A DNA stretch of 64,000 nt from positions 2,294,001 to 2,358,000 of the forward strand of contig NZ_VCMZ01000001.1 in assembly GCF_006352475.1 (NCBI RefSeq). Direction: 5' to 3'. The translations under genes were made by a program, and so were the position numbers. Below are positions 29,052 through 37,922 of this stretch, piece by piece (the first letter of the stretch is position 1; every line of letters begins with the position of its first letter). A model generated the notes under the pieces. That model worked only from the letters and a program-made list of their open reading frames with translations, made no database searches and was not told the origin of the DNA. Origin of the DNA: Acinetobacter pullicarnis. Its GTDB lineage: Bacteria; Pseudomonadota; Gammaproteobacteria; Pseudomonadales; Moraxellaceae.

Positions 29052-29927
29052 TTATATTGCTTTAATACGCCCCGCCACATGTGGTTTTTGATTTTTCTGA
29101 TTCCGAATGAGAAAATCAGTCTCTTGTTTTTGCTCTACGCTTAAAAACTCAACTTGAGATGGTAAATATAAAGGGAGTTTAAACCAAACATCCGCTTCAT
29201 AAGCATCGCTTAAATTGAGACTGGCAAGTGCGTGTGCTTTGCTCCACATACCATGTGCAATGGCCTGTTTAAAACCAAAAGCTTTGGCAGTCAAAGCATG
29301 AATATGAATAAGGTTAAAGTCTCCTGAAACCTTGGCGTAACGACGACCAATATTTTCGGCAATGTCCCAGACACCCTGTAACTGGTAATCCGTAGGATTT
29401 TGTTCTGTCGCTTGATCTGTTTTAACCGCATTTGCCGCCTTTACAGAAAGCTCGGTTTTTTGGCGTGATAAATACGTCGTCACCCCTTGCATCACCACAT
29501 CATCGCCTACTTTAGCAAGCGTAATAAAATCAAACTGCACCCCTTTATCATGTGGCTGTAATTCACCAAACTCACATGACAACGTCAGTTGCTCATTGCT
29601 ACCGACTTTGCGGAACTGTTTAATTTGATTGCGAATATGCACTAAACCCAACACTGCAAACGGAAATGCTTCTTGTGTCATCATATGCATTTGTAAACTT
29701 TGCGAGAGTACAGCCAAATAAATAGCAGGAATATAGCCATTATTTTTAAAACCGCAGACTTGGTTATAGGCTTTTAAATGGTTTTGATCCACTTTGAACC
29801 CATCAACCTGATATTTAACTTGCGGTAAAATTGGTGCTACTTTAATTTTTTTAAATATAAGCCCTTGAATCACTTTAGGATAAGCAAAATAAGCTTTGGG
29901 AAGTTGACTAAAATGGCGTGTATTCAT
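29052..29927 (-). CDS. MaoC-type (R)-hydratase/dehydratase
   Basis: A 291-residue double-hotdog protein. The catalytic motif is in the C-terminal half: SGDFNLIHIH with D203 and H208, followed by AFGFKQAIAHGMW. Family members hydrate trans-2-enoyl-CoA or -ACP to the 3-hydroxy form, or the reverse. An AGGAAATG ribosome binding site precedes the ATG. It lies behind the FabG4-type reductase and opposite a thiolase, the same trio and orientation as htdX, fabG4 and fadA2 in Mycobacterium tuberculosis. A terminator between this gene and the reductase suggests separate control. Confidence 0.85.
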   Translation of the reverse strand: MNTRHFSQLPKAYFAYPKVIQGLIFKKIKVAPILPQVKYQVDGFKVDQNHLKAYNQVCGFKNNGYIPAIYLAVLSQSLQMHMMTQEAFPFAVLGLVHIRNQIKQFRKVGSNEQLTLSCEFGELQPHDKGVQFDFITLAKVGDDVVMQGVTTYLSRQKTELSVKAANAVKTDQATEQNPTDYQLQGVWDIAENIGRRYAKVSGDFNLIHIHALTAKAFGFKQAIAHGMWSKAHALASLNLSDAYEADVWFKLPLYLPSQVEFLSVEQKQETDFLIRNQKNQKPHVAGRIKAI

Positions 29928-29981
29928 TTAACATTTCCTGTATTTTTATTTCGATGCACTGCGGATCCAAGCGATCCAGAT

Positions 29982-30010
29982 AAAAAAGGGATGCCAAGGC
30001 ATCCCTTTTA
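29982..30010 (-). terminator. Terminator of the FabG4-type gene
   Basis: AAAAGGGATGCC/GGCATCCCTTTT hairpin. On the minus strand it is followed by six T, 10 bp past the reductase stop and about 55 bp before the MaoC start. Confidence 0.85.
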
Positions 30011-30020
30011 ACACCAAGGC

Positions 30021-31412
30021 TTAAGCGCCAAGTAAGCTTTGACCACACACACGCACCACGTTGCCATTGAGACCGGTTGATGCGGTAGAAGCAAATAAGG
30101 CAATGGTTTCAGCCACATCGACTGGCAGCCCGCCTTGACTCATTGAGTTCATACGGCGGCCCGCTTCGCGAATCGCAAATGGAATCGCCGCCGTCATTTG
30201 TGTCTCAATAAAACCAGGGGCAACCGCATTAATGGTAATCCCTTGATCTAAGGTTGGTGCTGTGTATCTCACAAGACCAATCACGCCAGCCTTAGAGGTT
30301 GCATAGTTGGTTTGGCCCAAGTTTCCTGCAATTCCGGAGATTGAAGAAACACAGACGATACGGCCATTTGCGTTTAAGCCTGCATTGCCCAGTAGATAAT
30401 GATTCACGCGCTCAATCGCAGCCAGGTTGATGTTAATCACCAGATCCCATAGCTCAGGCTTCATATTCGCCAAAGTTTTGTCACGGGTAATCCCGGCATT
30501 GTGCACAATAATATCAACCCCACCCAAAGCCGCTGCAGCTGTTTTGATTTTCTCACCCGCATCTGCTGCAGTAATATCAATCGCCAAGGTTGATCCAGAA
30601 ATTTCACCAGCAACTCGATCTAAATCGGCTTGTTGCTGTGGTACATCCAAGCAAATCACATGTGCACCATCACGTGCCAACACATGCGCAATCGCTTCAC
30701 CAATGCCACGACTGGCACCAGTCACCACCGCTGTTTTACCAGCTAGCGGTTTGACCCAATCAATATCGAGCACTTCTGCTTTGCTCACACGAAGCACTTG
30801 ACCAGATACATAGGCTGAACGTGGTGACAATAAGAAACGTAGGCTTGACTCAATATTGGCTTCAGCACCAGGTTGTACATACAGTAATTGTGCTGTAATG
30901 CCCTTTTTAAGCTCTTTACCAACAGATTTAACAAAGCCTTCAAGTGCTCGTTGCGCAATCGCCTGTTGTACGGTTGTTGCGGCATCTGGATCGATACCCA
31001 CCACAATCACGCGACCAGAACGTTGAATTTGACGTGCAATTGGATTGAAAAAGGCATAAAGCGCATGCAGTTGTTCTGAGCTTTGAATGCCTGAAGCATC
31101 AAATACCACTGCTTTAAATTTTGACTCTTTATCACCTTCATTATAAGCCCCGACATTTAAACCGCTTTTTGCCGCGATTTGCTGTAACTCTGGGTTATTG
31201 CCGCTATAACTATTGGCGTGAATATTGGCCAATACTTGGGTGATTTCTGCAGTTAAGCTGCTTGATGGCGCTGCCCCCAATAGCACTGCACCCTGAATGA
31301 CAGGTGTCGCAGACTGAAAGCGATCTAAGTGAGTTGGAGATGGTAGGCCTAAATTTTTAATGACAAATTTACCAATTGGAGATTTTGCAAAGGCTTGGTA
31401 TTGGTCACTCAT
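30021..31412 (-). CDS. 3-oxoacyl-(ACP/CoA) reductase, high-molecular-weight FabG4 type
   Basis: A 463-residue short-chain dehydrogenase with a long N-terminal domain. Residues 1-215 form a flavodoxin/Rossmann-like region without a nucleotide motif. Residues 220-463 are a complete SDR with TGASRGIG at 231-238, NAG at 305-307, the catalytic serine in VSSISG and Y370/K374 in YATSK. This layout is that of FabG4 of M. tuberculosis rather than the 245-residue housekeeping FabG. It reduces 3-oxoacyl thioesters with NAD(P)H. GAGAGAT precedes the start. It is divergent from the thiolase that could supply its substrate. Confidence 0.9.
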   Translation of the reverse strand: MSDQYQAFAKSPIGKFVIKNLGLPSPTHLDRFQSATPVIQGAVLLGAAPSSSLTAEITQVLANIHANSYSGNNPELQQIAAKSGLNVGAYNEGDKESKFKAVVFDASGIQSSEQLHALYAFFNPIARQIQRSGRVIVVGIDPDAATTVQQAIAQRALEGFVKSVGKELKKGITAQLLYVQPGAEANIESSLRFLLSPRSAYVSGQVLRVSKAEVLDIDWVKPLAGKTAVVTGASRGIGEAIAHVLARDGAHVICLDVPQQQADLDRVAGEISGSTLAIDITAADAGEKIKTAAAALGGVDIIVHNAGITRDKTLANMKPELWDLVININLAAIERVNHYLLGNAGLNANGRIVCVSSISGIAGNLGQTNYATSKAGVIGLVRYTAPTLDQGITINAVAPGFIETQMTAAIPFAIREAGRRMNSMSQGGLPVDVAETIALFASTASTGLNGNVVRVCGQSLLGA

Positions 31413-31719
31413 GTTTTAATCTCTCAATAAATTAATTTTGGATGAATCTTCAGGGGGTTATCGCGACAGTTTAAGCTTAAAACGCCAATCGCTGCATTGT
31501 ATCATTGGCTGTCGTCAGTCTCGTATTCCTGCGGCTGTACTTGATGTCAGATCGTTTTATCTAAATCGATTCATTTGTTTCGCTAAGATCATACTTGACT
31601 TGGCCCAATGATGTCTTGACCTGAATACATACTCAGAAGTCATTATAGTCAATACGGGCCAACAACAATTGTGCTAATGTAGCCATCAAGAAAGTGTTTG
31701 ATATGCTTGGAAAAGCCTT
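31413..31719. other. Divergent promoter region between reductase and thiolase genes
   Basis: A 307-bp gap with outward promoters for both genes expected. TTGACC at 31616-31621 is a possible -35 for the thiolase but has no well-placed -10. No operator palindrome is convincing and no gene is seen. Confidence 0.4.
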
Positions 31720-33189
31720 ATGAGCAAAACAACTCAAGACAATTCAGTCGTCGAAAATACGACGACTCCTTCGGTGTCAAATACATCAAAGTCAACTGGT
31801 CGTAGCAGTAGAAAAGCAAGCCCTCAACCCAAAGTAGCAGCCAACAAAAAGACTGCCGCTGAGGCTAAAACTGAACTTACACCAATCTCTGTTCCACAGG
31901 AAAAAAATATGAGTAACAATACAGTCCGTCGCGTTGCGATCATTGGTGGTAACCGTATTCCATTTGCACGTTCGAATGGTGCCTATTTTGAAGTATCAAA
32001 CTCAGATATGCTCACTGCAGCATTAAATGGCCTTGTACAACGTTATCATTTAGAAGGTCAACGTTTAGGTGAAGTCGTTGCTGGTGCTGTTTTAAAGCAT
32101 AGTCGTGATTTCAACATGACTCGTGAATGTGTACTCAGCACCCTCCTCGCTCCTGAAACTCCTGCTTATGATATGCAGCAAGCCTGTGGTACCGGCTTAC
32201 AAGCGGCTTTTGCTGTTGCCAATAAAATTGCCTTGGGTCAAATTGAAGTCGGTATTGCAGGTGGTGTCGATACTACCTCCGATGCACCAATCTCGATTGG
32301 TGATGGCTTAAGAAAAGCACTGCTCGAACTCAATATCGCCAAAACAGCAAAAGGCCGTTTAAAAGCGCTAACCAAAATTAACTTTAGAGATTTACTCGAA
32401 GCACCTAAAAATGGTGAGCCACGTACGGGCATGTCAATGGGTGATCATCAAGCAATCACCGCACTTGAATGGGGTATTTCTCGTGAAGCGCAAGATGAGT
32501 TAGCCGCAGCTTCTCACCATAAAATGGCAAAAGCCTATGATGACGGCTTCTTTGCTGATTTGATCACGCCATTTATGGGCGTCGAAAAAGACACCAATTT
32601 ACGCCCAGACTCTTCTGTTGAAAAACTGGCTAAATTGAAACCGGTATTTGGTAAAGGCGAAGCAGCAACCATGACTGCTGGTAACTCTACGCCACTCACC
32701 GATGGTGCCTCTGTTGTGTTACTCGCCTCTGAAGAGTGGGCAAAAGCCAATGGCCATGAAGTGCTTGCTTACCTCAGCTTCTCTGAATCTGCTGCTGTTG
32801 ACTTTATTGGCAAAAGAGAAGGTTTGTTAATGGCTCCTGCTTATGCCGTACCGCGTATGTTGGCACGTGCTGACTTGACCCTGCAAGATTTCGACTACTA
32901 TGAAATTCATGAAGCCTTTGCATCACAAGTGCTTTCAACCCTAAAAGCTTGGGAAGATCCTAAATTCTGTAAAGAGCGTTTAGGCTTAGCAGCACCTCTT
33001 GGTTCAATTGACCGTAGTAAATTAAACGTAAAAGGTTCTTCACTTGCAGCGGGTCACCCCTTTGCAGCAACTGGCGGTCGTATTTTAGCAACCGCAGCAA
33101 AACTGCTCAATCAAAAAGGTTCTGGTCGTGTTCTTATCTCGATCTGTGCTGCTGGTGGCCAAGGTGTAACGGCCATTATTGAAAAATAA
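31720..33189 (+). CDS. Acetyl-CoA acetyltransferase (thiolase) with N-terminal extension
   Basis: Thiolase catalysing reversible condensation/cleavage of acyl-CoA. The catalytic Cys is in QQACGTG (residue 156 of the long form), with histidines in HEAFASQ and AAGHPFAATGG and the second Cys in ICAAGGQG. The long form (489 residues) carries about 63 Ser/Thr/Lys/Ala-rich residues before the thiolase proper. The internal ATG at 31909 has an AGGAAAAAAAT ribosome binding site and starts exactly at the family N-terminus, while the first ATG has GGAAAAG. Either or both starts may be used. Related to FadA2/FadI thiolases and divergent from the FabG4/MaoC genes. Confidence 0.88.
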   Translation: MSKTTQDNSVVENTTTPSVSNTSKSTGRSSRKASPQPKVAANKKTAAEAKTELTPISVPQEKNMSNNTVRRVAIIGGNRIPFARSNGAYFEVSNSDMLTAALNGLVQRYHLEGQRLGEVVAGAVLKHSRDFNMTRECVLSTLLAPETPAYDMQQACGTGLQAAFAVANKIALGQIEVGIAGGVDTTSDAPISIGDGLRKALLELNIAKTAKGRLKALTKINFRDLLEAPKNGEPRTGMSMGDHQAITALEWGISREAQDELAAASHHKMAKAYDDGFFADLITPFMGVEKDTNLRPDSSVEKLAKLKPVFGKGEAATMTAGNSTPLTDGASVVLLASEEWAKANGHEVLAYLSFSESAAVDFIGKREGLLMAPAYAVPRMLARADLTLQDFDYYEIHEAFASQVLSTLKAWEDPKFCKERLGLAAPLGSIDRSKLNVKGSSLAAGHPFAATGGRILATAAKLLNQKGSGRVLISICAAGGQGVTAIIEK

Positions 33190-33200
33190 TTTTTTAAAGC

Positions 33201-33238
33201 GCAATAAAAAACAGCACATGGGTGCTGTTTTTTATTGC
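33201..33238. terminator. Terminator of the thiolase gene
   Basis: A 17-bp perfect stem, GCAATAAAAAACAGCAC with its complement and a 4-nt loop, with A and T tracts in the arms. Confidence 0.9.
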
Positions 33239-33283
33239 CTGTGTGTCCCGACTCAGAATCACTGAGTCGCTCATCACGCAGAT

Positions 33284-33727
33284 TTAGGCTGTGCCGCTCA
33301 AGCTTGATTTGGTATCGTTAGAAAAATAACGAGCTTCAATCACATCAAAGCACCATTGGAAAATAAAGGTATAAACCAAAATACAAGTAGTCAAACTTAA
33401 ATCAAGTAAAATTGCTTCCCACAAACTCATGTTCATTGCATAAGCCACCATCGGAATCGTTACCAGCATCAATCCACCCTCAAAGCCGATTGCATGCAGT
33501 ATTCGCACTCCAAAGCTACGCTTAAACTTTCGCTTTTTTTCTAATTTTTCAAAATAATGATTAAAAATCATATTCCAGATGACCGAGGTAACCGCCATCG
33601 CCACACCTAAACCACCGGTCACCTCTAATGGTACTTCAAAGATAAAACTTAACGCGATTGCAATGATGACCAGAAGGATAATCTCATAGCTCAACGCATG
33701 AACGATCCTTCTTTTGGAAATCAACAT
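33284..33727 (-). CDS. aceI: PACE-family chlorhexidine/biocide efflux protein AceI
   Basis: A 147-residue inner-membrane protein with four helices in two repeated transmembrane-pair domains. The proton-linked glutamate E15, essential in Acinetobacter baumannii AceI, is present in the first helix, as are WNMIFN, FEGGL and the second-repeat YTFIFQWCFD. It exports chlorhexidine, and short diamines are proposed natural substrates. It is divergent from a LysR regulator, the same arrangement as aceI/aceR, and is therefore expected to be induced by its substrate through that regulator. Confidence 0.92.
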   Translation of the reverse strand: MLISKRRIVHALSYEIILLVIIAIALSFIFEVPLEVTGGLGVAMAVTSVIWNMIFNHYFEKLEKKRKFKRSFGVRILHAIGFEGGLMLVTIPMVAYAMNMSLWEAILLDLSLTTCILVYTFIFQWCFDVIEARYFSNDTKSSLSGTA

Positions 33728-33747
33728 TTTAAATACTCTATTACATA

Positions 33748-33766
33748 ATTAGATCGCCATTCTAAT
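33748..33766. promoter_or_regulatory. Candidate AceR operator
   Basis: ATTAGA-N7-TCTAAT inverted repeat, containing a T-N11-A core typical of LysR-type sites, in the 86-bp gap between aceI and the regulator gene. Confidence 0.5.
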
Positions 33767-33813
33767 GTATTATATTGATAATTCGAGTTAGAACCTTTCA
33801 TAAAGTTTGATAG

Positions 33814-34698
33814 ATGAATATTAATCAAGAACAACTCAACATTTTCAAGACCGTGATTGAGACCGGTTCATTTTCTGCAGCCGCGCGTAAGTTAGGCAAG
33901 GTTCCTTCTGCCGTGAGTATGTCGATCGCCAATTTAGAAATTGATTTACAACTCAATTTATTTGAACGGGTGGGTCGCGAGCCAAGACCCACCCCCCAAG
34001 CAATGACCTTATATGAAAAAACAGATCAGCTCTTGGTTGAAATCAATCAATGGAAGCAACATGCCTTTGCGCTCAGTGCCGGGCTTGAGTCGTCACTCAA
34101 CATTGTGGTGGTCTCTGAGCTCTCACACACCCATTGGACTGGCTATATCGCCTTGTTAGAACATCAGTTTCCAGAACTTCAAGTCAATATTTTTTCGGCC
34201 CCCCAAGAAGATGCGGTACAACTGCTGCACGATGGCGCAGCGCAATTGGCCATTATGTTTGAACGCGAACAACTGGCCAGTAGTGAACAATTCGTTGAGT
34301 TAAAGCGAGAAACCTTGGTTGCTGTCGCCGCAAAAACCTTTAACCTCGCATTACATTCCAGTGTCAGTTTTGAACAATTATTACAAAGCCGACAAATCGT
34401 AGTGGCAAGCCGTGACCGCGCAATCAAACCAGAACTGCTCTATTCAAAAAAGTATTGGCGTACAGATAATCACTATTCTGCTTGCGCATTAATTACTCAA
34501 GGTTTGGGATGGGGGATTCTTCCACTCGAAATGTTTAATGAAAATCCGAACTTAAAAAAACAACTGAAGTATCTAGACCTGGCAGACTTTACCCCAAAAT
34601 TTGAATACTACGTCGACTTGGTTTGGCGACGTGAAAGTCAATTGGGGGCGGCTGCACGCTATTTGATTGCACACATCCGCGCCAGTAGAAGCAAATAA
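33814..34698 (+). CDS. aceR: LysR-type regulator AceR
   Basis: A 294-residue LysR-type transcription factor. The winged helix-turn-helix is at the N-terminus (about residues 5-62, with FSAAARKLGKVPSAVSMSI) and the periplasmic-binding-protein-like effector domain follows. Divergent pairing with aceI makes it the likely activator of that efflux gene, as known for AceR in A. baumannii. Effector identity (chlorhexidine or polyamines) is carried over from the family, not seen here. Confidence 0.85.
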   Translation: MNINQEQLNIFKTVIETGSFSAAARKLGKVPSAVSMSIANLEIDLQLNLFERVGREPRPTPQAMTLYEKTDQLLVEINQWKQHAFALSAGLESSLNIVVVSELSHTHWTGYIALLEHQFPELQVNIFSAPQEDAVQLLHDGAAQLAIMFEREQLASSEQFVELKRETLVAVAAKTFNLALHSSVSFEQLLQSRQIVVASRDRAIKPELLYSKKYWRTDNHYSACALITQGLGWGILPLEMFNENPNLKKQLKYLDLADFTPKFEYYVDLVWRRESQLGAAARYLIAHIRASRSK

Positions 34699-34790
34699 AT
34701 CACATTATTTCCCAGCTTATTTCGACAAAGCATGGCTTTGCCTGTGTTATAAATACAGCACAAATATTTTTAATTTAGAATTTCACAGCA

Positions 34791-35774
34791 ATGACTCAAT
34801 CTGCATTTGACCAATTACAAGCCATCACAACAATTGTTGCTGACACTGGCGACTTAAAAGCCATACAACAATTTCGTCCACTTGATGCGACCACTAACCC
34901 ATCTTTGATCACTGCTGCTGCAACACAGCCTGAAAATCGTGAGCTGATTGAAGATGCCTACACCCAAGCAAGAAATGAAGACTATCAAAGCGATGAACTC
35001 ATCGAGCGTAGCATTGATATTTTGACGGTCAAACTGGGCGTGGAAATTTTAAAATCGATTCAAGGTCGTGTCTCGACAGAAGTCGATGCTGCCCTGTCTT
35101 ATGACACCGATGCAACCGTTGCCAAAGCCAAACAATTACTGGCGCTTTATTCAAGTTATGGCATTGATCAAAGTCGTATTTTAATTAAAATTGCAGCCAC
35201 GTGGGAAGGCATTCAAGCCGCAAAACAACTTGAAGCCGAAGGGATTCACTGTAACCTCACCCTTTTGTTTGGCTTAGCACAAGCCAAAGCCTGCGCCGAT
35301 GCTCAAGTCACACTCATTTCACCGTTTGTTGGTCGTATCTTAGATTGGTATAAAAAAGCTGAACAAGTCGATCACTACCCGATTGAAAAAGATCCGGGTG
35401 TATTGTCGGTTAAACAAATTTATCAACTGTACAAGCACAACCAGATTAAAACTGAAATTATGGGCGCCAGCTTCCGCAGTATTGATCAAGTACTTGGACT
35501 GGCAGGCTGTGATTTACTCACGGTTTCTCCCGCATTACTGGCAGAACTCGCACAAGATCATCGCCAAGTGAGCCATCAACTCCTAAGCCAAGCCAGCACT
35601 GCCGTTGAGGCCGATTTCAAACTCGATAAAGCCCAATTTAAGCAACAACTCGAAGCAGATTTGATGGCATTTCAACTGTTGCAAGGCGGGATCGATGGCT
35701 TTATTAAGGCACGCGAACAGTTAAGTACGCTGTTACGTCAATCTTTTGGCATTGATGCAGAAATTAAGGCATAA
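34791..35774 (+). CDS. tal: Transaldolase
   Basis: Pentose-phosphate enzyme moving dihydroxyacetone units between sugar phosphates. It is 327 residues, subfamily 1 (E. coli TalB-like). The Schiff-base lysine is K133 in ILIKIAATWEG. Substrate-binding blocks include PLDATTNPSLI near the start, CNLTLLFGLAQA, ISPFVGRILDW and MGASFRS. It stands alone about 90 bp after aceR. Confidence 0.96.
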   Translation: MTQSAFDQLQAITTIVADTGDLKAIQQFRPLDATTNPSLITAAATQPENRELIEDAYTQARNEDYQSDELIERSIDILTVKLGVEILKSIQGRVSTEVDAALSYDTDATVAKAKQLLALYSSYGIDQSRILIKIAATWEGIQAAKQLEAEGIHCNLTLLFGLAQAKACADAQVTLISPFVGRILDWYKKAEQVDHYPIEKDPGVLSVKQIYQLYKHNQIKTEIMGASFRSIDQVLGLAGCDLLTVSPALLAELAQDHRQVSHQLLSQASTAVEADFKLDKAQFKQQLEADLMAFQLLQGGIDGFIKAREQLSTLLRQSFGIDAEIKA

Positions 35775-35892
35775 TTTAAGCCCTTTGGGGAACAGTCGTT
35801 TGTTATAAAGACATCGAACGTTCTTCTATGAAGTCGAGCATTCTATTAAGGGTGTCTCGACTTTTTAATTCGACAACCTTTGCGAGTACAAC

Positions 35893-36543
35893 GTGTTTGG
35901 CATCACTGATCTTCTCAGTTATATCATTGGGACAATTTTTATTGTTATCCTTCCTGGCCCGAATTCAATTTATGTCATGTCAGTTGCATCACGCTTTGGT
36001 GTCAAAACTGGATATACCGCTGCGCTCGGTGTTTTTACCGGTGATCTGATCTTAATCTTGTTGACGGTTTTAGGAGCTGCGTCGTTATTACATGCATTTC
36101 CTTGGCTTTTTGTCTTATTAAAAGTCGTAGGTGCCAGTTATTTATCTTATTTAGGGATACGCTTAGGGATCGCAGGGGTTAAAACTTGGCGCAGCAGCAG
36201 TAAAAACAGAGCCACCGCAGCACCAGTGAGCAGTAAACAATTTCATCCTTATCGAACTGCGCTCACCATTAGTTTGCTCAATCCCAAAGCCATTTTATTT
36301 TTCTTGTCTTTTTTCATCCAATTTGTCGACCCGAACTACCCTTATCCAGCCATAAGTTTTGCACTTCTATCGGTTATGCTGCAAATCGTTAGTATGAGTT
36401 ATCTCACCTTACTGATTTTCTCAGGCATCAAACTCGCGCAATACTTTAACAGGCATTATAAAGTTGCTGCCGTCTGTGTGACTGGTGTTGGCCTAATGTT
36501 TTGTGGCTTCGGCATCAAACTCGCAACTTCGACCTTGACCTAA
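35893..36543 (+). CDS. leuE: Leucine efflux protein, LysE/RhtB family
   Basis: A 216-residue inner-membrane exporter with about six helices. The family hallmark is VILPGPNSIYV at about residues 18-28. It aligns closely with E. coli LeuE (GVFTGDLILI, LLNPKAILFFLSFFIQFVD, VGLMFCGFGIKLAT), supporting export of leucine and similar hydrophobic amino acids. The start codon is GTG; an ATG frame from 35828 is in a different phase and is a shadow. It has no LysR/Lrp neighbour, so regulation is unknown. Confidence 0.85.
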   Translation: MFGITDLLSYIIGTIFIVILPGPNSIYVMSVASRFGVKTGYTAALGVFTGDLILILLTVLGAASLLHAFPWLFVLLKVVGASYLSYLGIRLGIAGVKTWRSSSKNRATAAPVSSKQFHPYRTALTISLLNPKAILFFLSFFIQFVDPNYPYPAISFALLSVMLQIVSMSYLTLLIFSGIKLAQYFNRHYKVAAVCVTGVGLMFCGFGIKLATSTLT

Positions 36544-36678
36544 CGCTCTATTCAATACATTTTTGCGAATCGCATAAAAGAAATCAGATTATTCTATTTT
36601 CCGATCAATGCTTTTCGCACTCCCATCAAATCGGTATGATCAGCGTTAAATTTTAGCGTTGTTCAATATAAGCCGTTC

Positions 36679-37854
36679 ATGATCCGTAAATTATCCCAAG
36701 ATTTTTCAGTGCCAGCCGTATTCGCAGGCTTTATCACTTTTTTAATTGGCATTAGTGTTTCATCAATTTTAGTGATTCAAGCTGCACAAAACCTGGGAGC
36801 AAATACAGCGCAAATCAGCTCATGGTTTTGGGCATTGGGTATTGGCATCGGACTCTGCGGTCTATTACTGTCCTGGAAATTTAAATATCCAGTGGCAACC
36901 TCTTGGTCAACTGCGGGTTTGGCGCTGATCATCGCCAGTGCCAGTGGCTACAGTCTTGAACAAGCCATCGGTGCATTTTTGATTTGCGGCCTACTCACCG
37001 CAATACTCGGCTTTTTAGGTGTTTTTCAACGGGTTCTTTCCTATATTCCGCAAAGTCTCACCAGTGCAATGTTGGCAGGCGTTTTATTAAAGTTTGGGAT
37101 TGGCTTATTTGCCAGCCTACAAAATAGCTGGGCTTTTATCCTTTCACTACTCGCCATCTATATTTTGTCAAAACGCCTTTGGCCACGTTATAGCATCGTT
37201 ATTACTGTGATTGGCAGCTTCATGCTCAGCCCATTTTTCTTAGAAATTCAACCGCTTCACATTCAATGGGGCTTGACCACACCAATCTGGACGACCCCAG
37301 CTTTTAGTTGGTCTGCCTTGTTTGGTTTAGCCCTGCCACTGTTTGTCATCAACATGGCATCGCAGTATCTCCCAGGGATTGCCATGATTAAAAGCTATGG
37401 TTATCAACCGCATGTCAACCAATTGATTGGTTGGACTGGCTTTGCGCAAACGCTATTGGCCCCTTTCGGTGGCTTTAGTATCAATATTGCAGCAATTAGT
37501 GCTGCCGTAAGCTTAGATGATCAAGTCCACCCAGACCCGAGCAAACGCTATATCGCAGGAATGAGTTGTGGGTTGTTTTACATCATCATGGGCTTGTTTG
37601 CAGCAACCCTCACCAGTTTATTGCTCTCTTTTCCAACGCTGTTTATTGTGGCTTTGGCCGGTATCGCCTTATTTGGCACCATTGGTCATAACATTGCGAT
37701 CGCCTTTCATGATCTGCAAGAACGTGAAGCGGCCTTAATGACATTTTTATTCAGTGCTTCTGGGGTACAATTCTTTGGTATTGGTTCTGCATTTTGGGGT
37801 TTATTGTTCGGCTGTGTGGTTTCATTTATTTTCAAATTTAAAGCCAAAAAATAA
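36679..37854 (+). CDS. BenE/YdcO-family transporter
   Basis: A 391-residue membrane protein with about 12 helices, of the benzoate:proton symporter family. Recognisable are the N-terminal FSVPAVFAGFITFL, the central LTSAMLAGVLLKFG, and GFSINIAAISAAV towards the C-terminal half. Benzoate uptake is established only for some members. No aromatic catabolic gene is nearby, so the substrate is open. The terminator begins within its stop codon. Confidence 0.85.
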   Translation: MIRKLSQDFSVPAVFAGFITFLIGISVSSILVIQAAQNLGANTAQISSWFWALGIGIGLCGLLLSWKFKYPVATSWSTAGLALIIASASGYSLEQAIGAFLICGLLTAILGFLGVFQRVLSYIPQSLTSAMLAGVLLKFGIGLFASLQNSWAFILSLLAIYILSKRLWPRYSIVITVIGSFMLSPFFLEIQPLHIQWGLTTPIWTTPAFSWSALFGLALPLFVINMASQYLPGIAMIKSYGYQPHVNQLIGWTGFAQTLLAPFGGFSINIAAISAAVSLDDQVHPDPSKRYIAGMSCGLFYIIMGLFAATLTSLLLSFPTLFIVALAGIALFGTIGHNIAIAFHDLQEREAALMTFLFSASGVQFFGIGSAFWGLLFGCVVSFIFKFKAKK

Positions 37855-37888
37855 AGCAGTGTGGCAAGATGGCCAACACTGCTTTATT
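37850..37888. terminator. Terminator between benE-like gene and map
   Basis: AATAAAGCAGTGT/AACACTGCTTTATT stem extended by GGC/GCC, starting at the benE-like stop codon and shared by the converging map gene. Confidence 0.75.
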
Positions 37889-37922
37889 GAACGAGTTTTT
37901 AATTAAATCTACACAAGATCAC

